This document shows, one piece after another, positions 1-8,143 of a stretch of 64,000 nucleotides of DNA. The position numbers and the translations under genes were made by a program. Every line of letters begins with the position of its first letter. Positions within the stretch are counted from its first letter, which is position 1. Source of the stretch: Phocaeicola_A sp036804505 (GTDB lineage Bacteria; Bacteroidota; Bacteroidia; Bacteroidales; Bacteroidaceae). The notes under the pieces are model-generated. The model did no database searches. It saw nothing but the letters and a program-made list of their open reading frames with translations, and was not told where the DNA came from. Where the stretch lies: positions 3,903 to 67,902 of the forward strand of contig DAIRSI010000023.1 of the NCBI GenBank assembly GCA_036804505.1, given 5' to 3'.

Positions 1-461
1 TTATAGAGGGCAGCCTGACTCTGATCGGCTTGCACAGACAAGATACAGATCGGAATCATATCTGTAGAGAACTTGAAAATGATAGGTGTATTGGCAGCAT
101 CCGGAAGTGCCGAGCTCACCATATCCAATTTGTCACGCACATTATTGGTCAGTACATCAATGTCATATCCGTACTCAAATTCCAAGGTAATGACAGAAAC
201 ATTTTCCTTGGACTGAGACGTTATATGCTTCAAGTGCTCTACGGCATTCAATGTATTTTCCAATGGGCGCGTCACATTGTTCTCTATATCCGATGCACTT
301 GCCCCGGTATAGTACGTGATGACCATGATGGTATTCGTTTCAATATCCGGATAAAGATCTACCGGCAATTTCGATAGGGAGAAAAGTCCCAGAATAACGA
401 CTGCTATAAAGCAGAGGCTGGTCATAATCGGTTTTTTTACCGCTCCTTCGTATAAGCTCAT
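1..461 (-). CDS. RND-family efflux pump inner-membrane transporter (AcrB/HAE type), N-terminal part
   Basis: This is the first ~153 codons of an RND proton antiporter; the gene runs off the left edge. It starts MSLYEGAVKKPIMTSLCFIA, with the first transmembrane helix at about residues 10-30, followed by the periplasmic porter region (LPVDLYPDIE, then GASASDIENNVTRPLENTLN), which is diagnostic of AcrB/CzcA-like pumps. It follows the membrane-fusion gene by 22 bases in the same direction, so it completes a tripartite pump (inner-membrane antiporter, periplasmic adaptor, outer-membrane channel). Substrate cannot be told from this fragment; the HAE drug-efflux branch is likelier than the metal branch because of the TetR gene at the operon head. 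Most of the protein, including the proton-relay helices, is outside the window. Confidence 0.9.
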   Translation of the reverse strand, partial: MSLYEGAVKKPIMTSLCFIAVVILGLFSLSKLPVDLYPDIETNTIMVITYYTGASASDIENNVTRPLENTLNAVEHLKHITSQSKENVSVITLEFEYGYDIDVLTNNVRDKLDMVSSALPDAANTPIIFKFSTDMIPICILSVQADQSQAALY

Positions 462-483
462 GCTGTTATCTGTTGAGGATTTT

Positions 484-1494
484 TTACTTAACGATATTTA
501 CTTTCACTCCGTCAGCCAATTTTGTCTGTCCGGCCACAACAACCTGAGATCCAGATGGCACCCCGTCAAGAATCTCATATTCATTACCTAAAAGACGTCC
601 TAACGTCACCTTGTTATAGGTAACGACATTCCCGTCTTTCACAACATACACATAATGGTCACCGGCTCCAATCTGCTTGATCACAGCTTCATCAGGCACA
701 ACAACATGATTCTCTTTTCCATAAGAGATAGTAACACGTCCAAACATTCCCGGACGCACACGCTGGTCATTATTGGCAATACGAATTTCTACAGGAAAAG
801 TATGAGTATTGGAATCAATGGTAGGATAAACTATAAAGACTTTACCTTTGAAAAGTTCATCACCATAAGTATCCAGTTTTACATCAACCATCATCCCCTT
901 CTTAATAAAAGGAAAACGTGGCTCAGAAACATTGACCATCAGTTTGACAGGTGTAATCTGTTCAATAACTAGAATCGGACTGGAGCCAGTCATATCCCCA
1001 TTATCATAGTTGCGGGCAGTAACTACACCGCTTATCGGACTTTTCAACTGAGTATTAACAAGATAGTTTCTATACTGTGTTTCTTTCACGTCCAAGTCCA
1101 TTTTGGCATTGTCCCACTCAGCTTTACTTGCTCCACCTACCTTATATAATTGATCAACGCGACTAAACTCCACTTTCTGATTTTCTATCTGCAGCCGCAA
1201 CTGACGAAGATTTGTGGCATCCAATTGCACAAGAGTCTGTCCCTTGCTGACTCTATCACCCACCTCAACGAATATCTTTTCAATTCTCAGATAAGATTGA
1301 GGCATAATATTGTTTTTCACATCAGATTCCACTGTTGCCGTGTATTCTTCTATTTGGTCAACAGAACGGGATTCAGCCTGAGCCACCTTCACATTGGGAG
1401 TTTCATTCACCTTCTCCTCACTTTTTTTACTGCTGCATGCAGCTGACATGCCCACGAGAACTATTAGGCACAATACCTGAATACTTTTTCTCAT
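484..1494 (-). CDS. RND efflux periplasmic adaptor (membrane fusion protein), lipoprotein
   Basis: A 336-residue HlyD/AcrA-type adaptor linking the inner-membrane RND pump to the outer-membrane channel. The N-terminus is a lipoprotein signal with lipobox GMSAAC (Cys near residue 20) and a short Ser/Lys-rich tether. The biotinyl-lipoyl half motifs follow: the VGDRVSKGQTLVQLD segment near residues 75-95, an alpha-hairpin at about 95-145, and LKSPISGVVTARNYDNGD completing the lipoyl fold. A beta-barrel and membrane-proximal domain end in a typical LADGVKVNIVK tail. It lies between the tolC-like and RND genes, 32 and 22 bases from them. The length is normal for the family. Confidence 0.93.
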   Translation of the reverse strand: MRKSIQVLCLIVLVGMSAACSSKKSEEKVNETPNVKVAQAESRSVDQIEEYTATVESDVKNNIMPQSYLRIEKIFVEVGDRVSKGQTLVQLDATNLRQLRLQIENQKVEFSRVDQLYKVGGASKAEWDNAKMDLDVKETQYRNYLVNTQLKSPISGVVTARNYDNGDMTGSSPILVIEQITPVKLMVNVSEPRFPFIKKGMMVDVKLDTYGDELFKGKVFIVYPTIDSNTHTFPVEIRIANNDQRVRPGMFGRVTISYGKENHVVVPDEAVIKQIGAGDHYVYVVKDGNVVTYNKVTLGRLLGNEYEILDGVPSGSQVVVAGQTKLADGVKVNIVK

Positions 1495-1526
1495 AACTAT
1501 GTTGTTTTTATTTTTATTAATCAGTA

Positions 1527-2870
1527 TTATTTGTTCTCCTTAACAGGCTGGATTCGAAAATCTTCATTGCCCAGTACATAATCCAAATCCGACTTTGCAT
1601 TCAAATAATCGTAGATGGATTGGTTGTAAGTAAGTTCGGCTTGAGTGAGTGCAACTTGTGAACTATTCATGTCCAGCACGGTTCCCTTACCTACTTCATA
1701 TCTTTTAGAAGAAATCATCAACGCCTTCTCTGCCATTGCAACCGATTCCTTATTACTTGATACCTGTTCCAAACTGGCAGCCATGTTATCCTTATAACTT
1801 GTTACCTGCATATTCAATTGGCGCTCCGTATTCAAACGATTTAATTCCAAGGATGCAATATTTAGCTTTGCCGTTTTCAATTTTGTGAAACTACTCGCCC
1901 TATATAAAGGAATCACAATACTTACAGCAATATTGGAACTGGGGCTCCAGTCATATTTAAAAAAATTCAAGTTGTTGTTGTACAAAGACTGATACTGATA
2001 TGTATATGCCAGATTAGCCGACGGCATAAAATTTGTCTTGGCCAAACTCAAATTATGCTGCAACAGACGGGCATTCAAATCCAACTGTCTCATCATTGAA
2101 TTATTAGTTAGATTACTCTGTTCTTCTTGCATCTGATTAGCATAAATGGCCGTCTCATAATTAGAAAGACTGTCGTCAACCATCAAGTCCACATTAGCAG
2201 TAATACCCATCAACACCTTCAATTGGATTTTTGCCAAAACAACAGCATTACCTGCAGAAATCATATTGGGCTTGATACTTCTCATCTGCACTTCGGCACT
2301 TATTTTATCATACTCGCTGACTGTTCCTTGCCGGTATTTGGCATTCACTACATTAAAATTGTCTTCCGACTGCTTATAGCTTTTTTTCAGGACCTCATAA
2401 GAATCCTGAGATAACATCAAACCGTAATAAGCCTTTGTTACTTGGTTTATCATATCCAAACGAGATGAACGTGCTTTCTCTTTAGCCAGTTCTATATCTG
2501 TCTTGGTAAGTTTCATCGTTTTATATACTGCCGGAGCAAAAACGGGAAGGCTGACAGTAAATGCCGCAGCTGCCGTGTTGGCCCCATCCTGTCCCATCTT
2601 GAATGTATTGGACCCTAACTTCAACTGTGCTGCTTTTATGGTGTATGTGGAAGTTCCCGTGATTGAAGCCTCCGGCAATAAATTCTGCCAAGCCTCCTGA
2701 TCAGCCACTTTTTTCAACTCGATATTCTTATCGGCCACCTTAACGGTAGGATTCTCACTCAACGCGATTTCTATAGCCTTGTCAAGTGTCAGTTTCAACG
2801 GTTCTTGAGCATGAAGCAAGGGAATGCCAGACAACAAGCATAACCCCAAAAAATAATCTCTTAATTTCAC
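1527..2870 (-). CDS. TolC-family outer-membrane efflux channel
   Basis: A 447-residue outer-membrane factor. A Sec signal peptide ends near LLHAQ (residue ~22) and is followed by LTLDKAIEIALSENPTVKVA, the canonical start of the first OEP repeat. Two long alpha-helical repeats follow, with AYYGLMLSQDSYEVLKKSYK in the first and a conserved SKRYEVGKGTVLDMNSSQ stretch in the second, as expected for the 12-strand barrel/alpha-tunnel fold. It provides the exit duct for the RND pump encoded downstream. It is the first structural gene after tetR (12-base gap), so regulator and pump are probably on one transcript. Confidence 0.93.
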   Translation of the reverse strand: MKLRDYFLGLCLLSGIPLLHAQEPLKLTLDKAIEIALSENPTVKVADKNIELKKVADQEAWQNLLPEASITGTSTYTIKAAQLKLGSNTFKMGQDGANTAAAAFTVSLPVFAPAVYKTMKLTKTDIELAKEKARSSRLDMINQVTKAYYGLMLSQDSYEVLKKSYKQSEDNFNVVNAKYRQGTVSEYDKISAEVQMRSIKPNMISAGNAVVLAKIQLKVLMGITANVDLMVDDSLSNYETAIYANQMQEEQSNLTNNSMMRQLDLNARLLQHNLSLAKTNFMPSANLAYTYQYQSLYNNNLNFFKYDWSPSSNIAVSIVIPLYRASSFTKLKTAKLNIASLELNRLNTERQLNMQVTSYKDNMAASLEQVSSNKESVAMAEKALMISSKRYEVGKGTVLDMNSSQVALTQAELTYNQSIYDYLNAKSDLDYVLGNEDFRIQPVKENK

Positions 2871-2882
2871 TCCTTTATTTAT

Positions 2883-3518
2883 TTACTTGTTATCATTCTC
2901 TTTTTTATAATCATTCAGGATTTTCAATCCCTTTTCAGTAGAAATACCCCGTATGTTCACGTACATCATGGTTTCGAACATCTCTTCAGCCGAATATTTA
3001 TGATACAAATCCGAAGTCAGCATAAAATCTCCCTGATAGCGAAACCATGTCATTAGAAACTCATAGTTAATATCTGGTCTGAAAAAACCTTGTTCCACTC
3101 CTTTTAGAAAGAACTCAACCACCTCTTGGCTGTTTTCTTCCCTCTCCTTAGAAATATATTCTTGAATGGCAGGATATTTTCTTATCTCAAAAATAAAATC
3201 AGGATAAGTTGCTTTCAACATATTTATATGGAACTGCAATGCCTTCAATACAATTTCCATAACATTGTCTGATTTGCAGACAGCATTTTGCATCTCCTTT
3301 TTCTTCTTACTGTGAATAAAGATAATACAATTATAAAGTAATTCCTCTTTATCATTAAATTGCTCATAAAGAGTACGCTTTGATATCGTCAGCAACGCTG
3401 CAATATCATCCATCCTGACGGATTTAATACCTTTCTTCAAGAACTCTTTTGAGGCTTCTTTTACTATCCTATCACGCAAGGACATTCCCGACTTCTGTTG
3501 ACTTTTCCCTGACCTCAT
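2883..3518 (-). CDS. TetR/AcrR-family transcriptional regulator
   Basis: A 211-residue TetR-type repressor. The N-terminal HTH is clear: IVKEASKEFLKKGIKSVRMD, then DDIAALLTISKRTLYEQFND at residues ~20-60, followed by a helical ligand-binding domain without recognisable family motifs. It heads the efflux operon, so the simplest reading is that it represses itself and the pump and is released by a pump substrate. This is inference from position. An ATAAATGCATTTAT palindrome in the 223-bp gap to the divergent maeB gene is a candidate operator. Confidence 0.9.
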   Translation of the reverse strand: MRSGKSQQKSGMSLRDRIVKEASKEFLKKGIKSVRMDDIAALLTISKRTLYEQFNDKEELLYNCIIFIHSKKKKEMQNAVCKSDNVMEIVLKALQFHINMLKATYPDFIFEIRKYPAIQEYISKEREENSQEVVEFFLKGVEQGFFRPDINYEFLMTWFRYQGDFMLTSDLYHKYSAEEMFETMMYVNIRGISTEKGLKILNDYKKENDNK

Positions 3519-3542
3519 AATCCTTTACATTAAATTTTTTTG

Positions 3543-3550
3543 CAAAGATA
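3543..3550 (-). promoter_or_regulatory. Candidate Bacteroidota -7 element for the tetR/efflux operon
   Basis: On the minus strand this reads TATCTTTG, matching TAnnTTTG, 24 bases before the tetR start codon. No clear -33 TTTG is visible, so the assignment rests on the -7 match and position. Confidence 0.45.
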
Positions 3551-3613
3551 TAGAAAACTATTTATAATCATAAAAGTTTCCATAAGTTTTTTTCATATTA
3601 GTATTTATTAGGC

Positions 3614-3627
3614 ATAAATGCATTTAT
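3614..3627. promoter_or_regulatory. Perfect 14-bp palindrome ATAAATGCATTTAT, candidate operator
   Basis: A perfect palindrome in the divergent tetR/maeB intergenic region, in very A+T-rich sequence. Size and symmetry would suit a TetR dimer. It lies about 65 bp upstream of the tetR -7 element, so it does not overlap the promoter directly. A chance palindrome is possible in such AT-rich DNA. Confidence 0.3.
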
Positions 3628-3693
3628 ATTCATGATTGATGAATAAATAGTTTTTACCATTTATTTTTTTCTACTTCATGACATTATTATGAA

Positions 3694-3709
3694 TAATTTT
3701 GTACTTTTG
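3694..3709 (+). promoter_or_regulatory. Two abutting -7 elements for maeB
   Basis: TAATTTTG and TACTTTTG lie back to back; both match TAnnTTTG, and the second ends 32 bases before the maeB start. Either could position RNA polymerase. No strong -33 element is visible. Confidence 0.55.
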
Positions 3710-3741
3710 CCAACTCAAAAGAATTAAATTATTAAAAGCTT

Positions 3742-6042
3742 ATGGTAAAAATAACGAAAGAGGCAGCCTTGCTTTATCACTCACAAGGAAAGCCGGGCAA
3801 AATCGAGGTAGTACCTACCAAGCCCTACAGTACACAGACAGACCTATCTTTAGCTTATTCTCCGGGGGTGGCTGAACCCTGTTTGGAAATTGAAAAAGAT
3901 CCGCAAAAAGCGTATGATTATACAGACAAAGGAAATTTAGTTGCGGTAATCAGTAACGGTACTGCTGTTTTAGGTTTGGGAGACATAGGTGCAATCAGCG
4001 GAAAGCCTGTGATGGAAGGAAAAGGATTACTTTTCAAAATCTATGGTGGAATAGATGTCTTCGATATCGAAGTAAACGAAAAGGATCCTGAGAAATTCAT
4101 TGCAGCGGTTAAAGCTATTGCTCCAACATTCGGAGGAATAAACCTTGAAGATATCAAAGCCCCGGAATGCTTCGAAATAGAACAAAGGCTAAAAGCCGAA
4201 TTGGACATCCCGGTCATGCATGATGACCAACACGGAACTGCCATTATATCTTCGGCAGGCCTGCTGAATGCATTGGAAGTAGCCGGGAAAAAGATTGAAG
4301 AAGTCAAGATCGTTGTCAATGGCGCAGGAGCTGCAGCCATTTCTTGTACAAAACTTTACATGTCACTGGGAGCACGAAAAGAAAATATCATCATGCTGGA
4401 CAGCAAAGGAGTCATAACCAGCGACCGGCCTAATCTGAACGAAACGAAGAAATTCTTTGCCACGGAACGCCGTGACATTCATACTTTGGCTGAGGCTATG
4501 AAGGATGCTGATGTCTTTTTGGGATTATCCAAAGGCAACGTAGTTACTCAAGACATGGTTCGCAGCATGGCAAAGAACCCGATTGTTTTTGCTCTGGCCA
4601 ATCCTGTTCCCGAAATATCTTATGACGATGCTATGGCATCACGTCCTGATGTGCTGATGTCTACCGGACGTTCCGACTATCCTAACCAAATCAACAACGT
4701 AATAGGTTTCCCATATATTTTCCGCGGTGCATTGGATACCCGTTCCAGTGCCATTAATGAAGCCATGAAACTTGGCGCAGTGAGAGCTATTGCGGATTTG
4801 GCCAAGCAACCCGTCCCTCAAGTAGTAAACGATGTGTACCATGTTGATAAGCTGAAATTCGGTCCGTCCTATTTTATCCCGAAACCTGTAGATCCCCGTC
4901 TGATTACCGAAGTTTCTATGGCTGTAGCCAAAGCTGCCATTGAATCAGGCGTGGCAAGAAAGATTATCACAGACTGGGATGCATACCGTACTCATCTGAA
5001 AGAGCTTATGGGGCAAGAAAATAAACTTACCCGCCAACTCTACGAGACGGCCAGGAGCTGTCCGCAGCGCGTTGTTTTTGCTGAAGGCATTCATCCCAAT
5101 ATGCTGAAAGCTGCCGTTCAGGCAAAGGGAGAAGGCATCTGCCAACCTATATTACTTGGCAATGACGAAGCCATTGCAAAACTGGCAAAAGAAATGGGGC
5201 TGAAGTTAGACGGCATTGAGATTGTCAATCTCCGCCACCCCGATGAAGCGCCACGTCGAGAGAGATACGCCCATATTCTTGCCGAGAAGCGCGCTCGTGA
5301 AGGAGCCAACTTCCAGGAAGCAAATGACAAGATGTTCGAACGTAACTACTTCGGAATGATGATGGTTGAAACAGGGGAAGCCGATGCTTTCATAACCGGT
5401 GTCTATACAAAATATTCGAATACAATTAAAGTAGCCAAAGAAGTTATCGGAATCCGTCCTGAATACAAACATTTCGGTACAATGCACATTCTGAACTCCA
5501 AAAAAGGAACTTACTTCGTGGCTGACACACTCATCAACCGTCATCCCGACACAGACACTCTGATAGATGTAGCCCAAATGACCTATCATGCAGTTAGATT
5601 CTTTAATCATGAGCCTGTTATGGCGATGCTTTCTTATTCCAATTTCGGAGCAGACCAACAAGGTAGTCCAGCTAAAGTTCATGAAGCTGTTAATTTCTTG
5701 CAAAAGAAATACCCCGATCTTGCCATCGACGGAGAAATGCAAGTGAACTTTGCTATGGATAAGACTCTCAGAGATGATAAATATCCCTTCACTCGTCTGA
5801 AAGGGAAAGATGTCAATACATTGATTTTCCCGAATCTAAGTAGTGCCAATTCCGGCTACAAACTCATTCAGGCAATGAGTGATACGGAAGTCATCGGTCC
5901 AATCCAGATGGGATTGAACAAACCTATTCATTTCACTGACTTCGAGAGTTCCGTTCGTGACATAGTGAACATCACAGCCATTGCCGTTATTGATGCAATC
6001 GTCGAAAAGCAAAAGACGAAAAGTTGTCCGGCAAAAGATTAG
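3742..6042 (+). CDS. maeB: NADP-dependent malic enzyme with C-terminal phosphotransacetylase-like domain
   Basis: A 766-residue MaeB-type enzyme that oxidatively decarboxylates malate to pyruvate. The malic N-domain is at about residues 18-150 (PYSTQTDLSLAYSPGVAEPC, then GLGDIGAISGKPVMEGKGLL). The NAD(P)-binding domain follows at ~160-400 (VVNGAGAAAISCTKL Rossmann loop; MHDDQHGTAII metal/substrate motif). From ~430 to the end comes a phosphate acetyl/butyryltransferase-like domain (VVFAEGIHPNMLKAAVQA; GTMHILNSKKGTYFVADTL). In MaeB enzymes this C-terminal domain is regulatory, sensing acetyl-CoA, rather than catalytic. Length is standard. It is monocistronic: divergent from tetR and closed by a strong terminator shared with the convergent AraC gene. 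Confidence 0.96.
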   Translation: MVKITKEAALLYHSQGKPGKIEVVPTKPYSTQTDLSLAYSPGVAEPCLEIEKDPQKAYDYTDKGNLVAVISNGTAVLGLGDIGAISGKPVMEGKGLLFKIYGGIDVFDIEVNEKDPEKFIAAVKAIAPTFGGINLEDIKAPECFEIEQRLKAELDIPVMHDDQHGTAIISSAGLLNALEVAGKKIEEVKIVVNGAGAAAISCTKLYMSLGARKENIIMLDSKGVITSDRPNLNETKKFFATERRDIHTLAEAMKDADVFLGLSKGNVVTQDMVRSMAKNPIVFALANPVPEISYDDAMASRPDVLMSTGRSDYPNQINNVIGFPYIFRGALDTRSSAINEAMKLGAVRAIADLAKQPVPQVVNDVYHVDKLKFGPSYFIPKPVDPRLITEVSMAVAKAAIESGVARKIITDWDAYRTHLKELMGQENKLTRQLYETARSCPQRVVFAEGIHPNMLKAAVQAKGEGICQPILLGNDEAIAKLAKEMGLKLDGIEIVNLRHPDEAPRRERYAHILAEKRAREGANFQEANDKMFERNYFGMMMVETGEADAFITGVYTKYSNTIKVAKEVIGIRPEYKHFGTMHILNSKKGTYFVADTLINRHPDTDTLIDVAQMTYHAVRFFNHEPVMAMLSYSNFGADQQGSPAKVHEAVNFLQKKYPDLAIDGEMQVNFAMDKTLRDDKYPFTRLKGKDVNTLIFPNLSSANSGYKLIQAMSDTEVIGPIQMGLNKPIHFTDFESSVRDIVNITAIAVIDAIVEKQKTKSCPAKD

Positions 6043-6058
6043 TCGTACACTCATATAT

Positions 6059-6096
6059 AAAAAGCCATCCATAAAAATTTTTATGGATGGCTTTTT
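6059..6096. terminator. Bidirectional intrinsic terminator between maeB and the AraC pair
   Basis: A perfect 19-bp inverted repeat with no loop (arms 6059-6077 and 6078-6096), with A5 on the left and T6 on the right. It therefore gives a GC-containing stem with a U-tract on both strands. It ends one base before the stop codon of the minus-strand AraC gene and serves both convergent transcripts. Confidence 0.92.
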
Positions 6097-7020
6097 TCAA
6101 CATAATTTTTTGCAGTATTCATTGGGAGAACATCCCATCATTTTCTTAAATGTCCGATTGAAACAATACACACTGGGAAATCCCAGCATCTCAGCAATCA
6201 CACCTACCGGTTTCTCCGACTCCCGAATCCATTGTATGGCAAAAGAAAAACTTTTCTCAAGTACATATTCTTCCACAGTCAATCCCGTTTCATATTTTAG
6301 CAAATCCTTCCAATACTCCGGTGATTTTTGAAAGACCTCTGCCCAATATTCATTTGATGTAATTTTACTGTCTCTCAATCCATCCGATTTTATAACTTCC
6401 TCAAGCTGAGACCTAAAGCACCTCAGTAAATTTGCATTCTCTTCATGTCTGATAATAAACTGACGCTCATAGAATCGGCGGCAATAATCCAACAGCAATT
6501 CAATCCTACGGGATAACAGCAGCTTGGAAAATCTGTCAATATCATGAGACAATTCTTTCTGTATTTCATCCAGACAATTATAAACGACAAGCCTCTCCCG
6601 ATTCGAGATGTGCAAGGATTCATTATCCTGGTATCGAAAGAAACTATAATCTTCTTCAAAATGACTTTCTAGAGCAGTGCCTTCCATCAAGTCACGGTGA
6701 AACACCAATAACTTCCCTTTGTTCAAACAAGAATCACATTCTTCCATGTCGAGTTCAAAGCACTTTTCTGGAGTTAGGAACACCATACAGCCATCGGAAT
6801 AGTCACAAAGACGACGACCATAATAATAGTCACAATAAGAATGTTCCAAGAGCAATACGGCATAGAAATTACATTTGATATAGGAATAATGTGAAATGAC
6901 ATCCTTTTCCAAATCAATCACACTGACCAATGGATGGAGAGTCGCACATTTCAAGCATTGGTTACATTCCTTGACAGATTTCCACTCCAAAATGCCATTG
7001 TCATTCTTTTCTTTATGCAT
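6097..7020 (-). CDS. AraC-family transcriptional regulator, cysteine-rich paralogue
   Basis: I place the start at the ATG at 7020 (MHKEKNDNGILEW), giving 307 residues; the frame stays open further upstream, but that part lies inside the preceding gene. The start overlaps the upstream regulator's stop as ATGCATAA, so the two are translationally coupled. The N-terminal sensor resembles its neighbour (shared LHPLVSVIDL and FYERQFI blocks). The C-terminal ~100 residues form the double HTH (PVGVIAEMLGFPSVYCFNRT, then CSPNEY), although the first helix pair looks degenerate. It holds about 17 cysteines, including C-x2-C-x2-C near residue 20 and a cluster in the sensor, against about five in the sister protein. 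This suggests metal or redox sensing, or relaxed selection after duplication. Confidence 0.85.
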   Translation of the reverse strand: MHKEKNDNGILEWKSVKECNQCLKCATLHPLVSVIDLEKDVISHYSYIKCNFYAVLLLEHSYCDYYYGRRLCDYSDGCMVFLTPEKCFELDMEECDSCLNKGKLLVFHRDLMEGTALESHFEEDYSFFRYQDNESLHISNRERLVVYNCLDEIQKELSHDIDRFSKLLLSRRIELLLDYCRRFYERQFIIRHEENANLLRCFRSQLEEVIKSDGLRDSKITSNEYWAEVFQKSPEYWKDLLKYETGLTVEEYVLEKSFSFAIQWIRESEKPVGVIAEMLGFPSVYCFNRTFKKMMGCSPNEYCKKLC

Positions 7021-7915
7021 TTTTTGCCCGATAGTCATTGGGTGTTGAGCCAACAAGTTGTTTGAACAAACGTCCGAAATGCTGAGGATACTGGAATCCG
7101 AGTTCATAAGATATCTGGCTCATCGTCTTATGTGTTCCCAAAATCATTTCCTTGGCCATATCCATTAGTTTGTTTTGAATATGCTCCATAGCTGTCATAC
7201 CCGTTTCTTTTTTAATTAAATCGCCGAAATAATTCGGGGAAAGGCATATCTTGTCCGCAAAATACTTAACGGAAGGCAATCCTTCTTTTTCAGGAGTTCC
7301 ACTTTCAAAATACTCATTCAGCAAACTCTCGAAATGAACCAAAATATCCTTATTTGACTTTTCGCGGGTGATAAACTGACGTTCATAGAATCTCATGCAA
7401 TAATTCAATAACAACTCGATATTCATGGCAATCAGAGAACGGCTGTGTTTGTCCAACGCATGTTCAAGTTCCATTTGAATCTTTGCCAGACAATCCAGAA
7501 CTACAGTTCTCTCCTGCTCGGACAAATGCAAAGCTTCACTCACGGCATAAGAAAAGAAAGTATAATCATGAATGGTCTTTCCCAAAGAGGTACCCCGAAT
7601 CAGATCGGGATGAAATAACACCCCATAAACTTTTGGATGGACTTCAGGTTTATTCATATCAACACTCACTACTTGCCCGGGAGCAAAGCATACAATTGTG
7701 CCCTCATCATAATCATACGTCTGATGCCCGTAAGTGATGTCACAACTTTTATTCTCTTTCAAGAAAAGTGCATAAACTCCATAACTCATTTGAACATGAT
7801 TAAGAAAACCCGTTGCTTTGGTCAAATCAATTACGCTTACCAACGGATGCAGGGTTTCCAACCCGAAAAGTTTATTATACTTCTCAACCGAATCAATATT
7901 TATCACTTTTTCCAT
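7013..7915 (-). CDS. AraC-family transcriptional regulator
   Basis: A 300-residue regulator starting MEKVINIDSVEKYN at 7915; the frame extends 43 codons upstream, but that stretch is Phe/Tyr/Ile-rich and covers the promoter, so I exclude it. An N-terminal AraC ligand-binding cupin-like region (residues ~1-180) is followed by two HTH motifs in the last 100 residues (SVKYFADKICLSPNYFGDLI and TMSQISYELGFQYPQHFGRL), ending in the signature GSTPNDYR. It is divergent from the MATE exporter across 228 bp, making that gene the most likely target. It is coupled through an 8-base overlap to a second AraC gene. Confidence 0.9.
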   Translation of the reverse strand: MEKVINIDSVEKYNKLFGLETLHPLVSVIDLTKATGFLNHVQMSYGVYALFLKENKSCDITYGHQTYDYDEGTIVCFAPGQVVSVDMNKPEVHPKVYGVLFHPDLIRGTSLGKTIHDYTFFSYAVSEALHLSEQERTVVLDCLAKIQMELEHALDKHSRSLIAMNIELLLNYCMRFYERQFITREKSNKDILVHFESLLNEYFESGTPEKEGLPSVKYFADKICLSPNYFGDLIKKETGMTAMEHIQNKLMDMAKEMILGTHKTMSQISYELGFQYPQHFGRLFKQLVGSTPNDYRAKNA

Positions 7916-7947
7916 ATCATAATTTATATATAATCCCTTCTTTCTTA

Positions 7948-7955
7948 CAAAAATA
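7948..7955 (-). promoter_or_regulatory. Candidate -7 element for the AraC pair
   Basis: TATTTTTG on the minus strand, 32 bases upstream of the ATG at 7915. The position supports that start over the longer open frame, because transcription would begin downstream of the longer frame's first codons. Confidence 0.45.
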
Positions 7956-8052
7956 GGAATAAAAATCTTTATGAAAAAGTTCTGTCGGAACATTCTGTAA
8001 AGAGGGTTATCATATCTGTAAAATATATACATCAACCAAAACAAAAAAAGAG

Positions 8053-8060
8053 TAATTTTG
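8053..8060 (+). promoter_or_regulatory. -7 element for the MATE exporter gene
   Basis: TAATTTTG followed by C, a good TAnnTTTG match, 83 bases before the MATE start. The leader is long enough to hold a regulator site. No convincing -33 is present, consistent with a promoter that needs an activator such as the divergent AraC proteins. Confidence 0.5.
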
Positions 8061-8143
8061 CAACATGATTAAATTAGGTATTTTGTTGCCACTTTGATTA
8101 TTCACTATTCAACAGCAACAAACATTCCACCCAACAACATCTG

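Noticed and set aside
7013..8044. Longer AraC protein starting at 8044
   Set aside because: The extra 43 residues are aromatic-rich and would place the likely promoter inside the gene; the ATG at 7915 begins the recognisable sequence.
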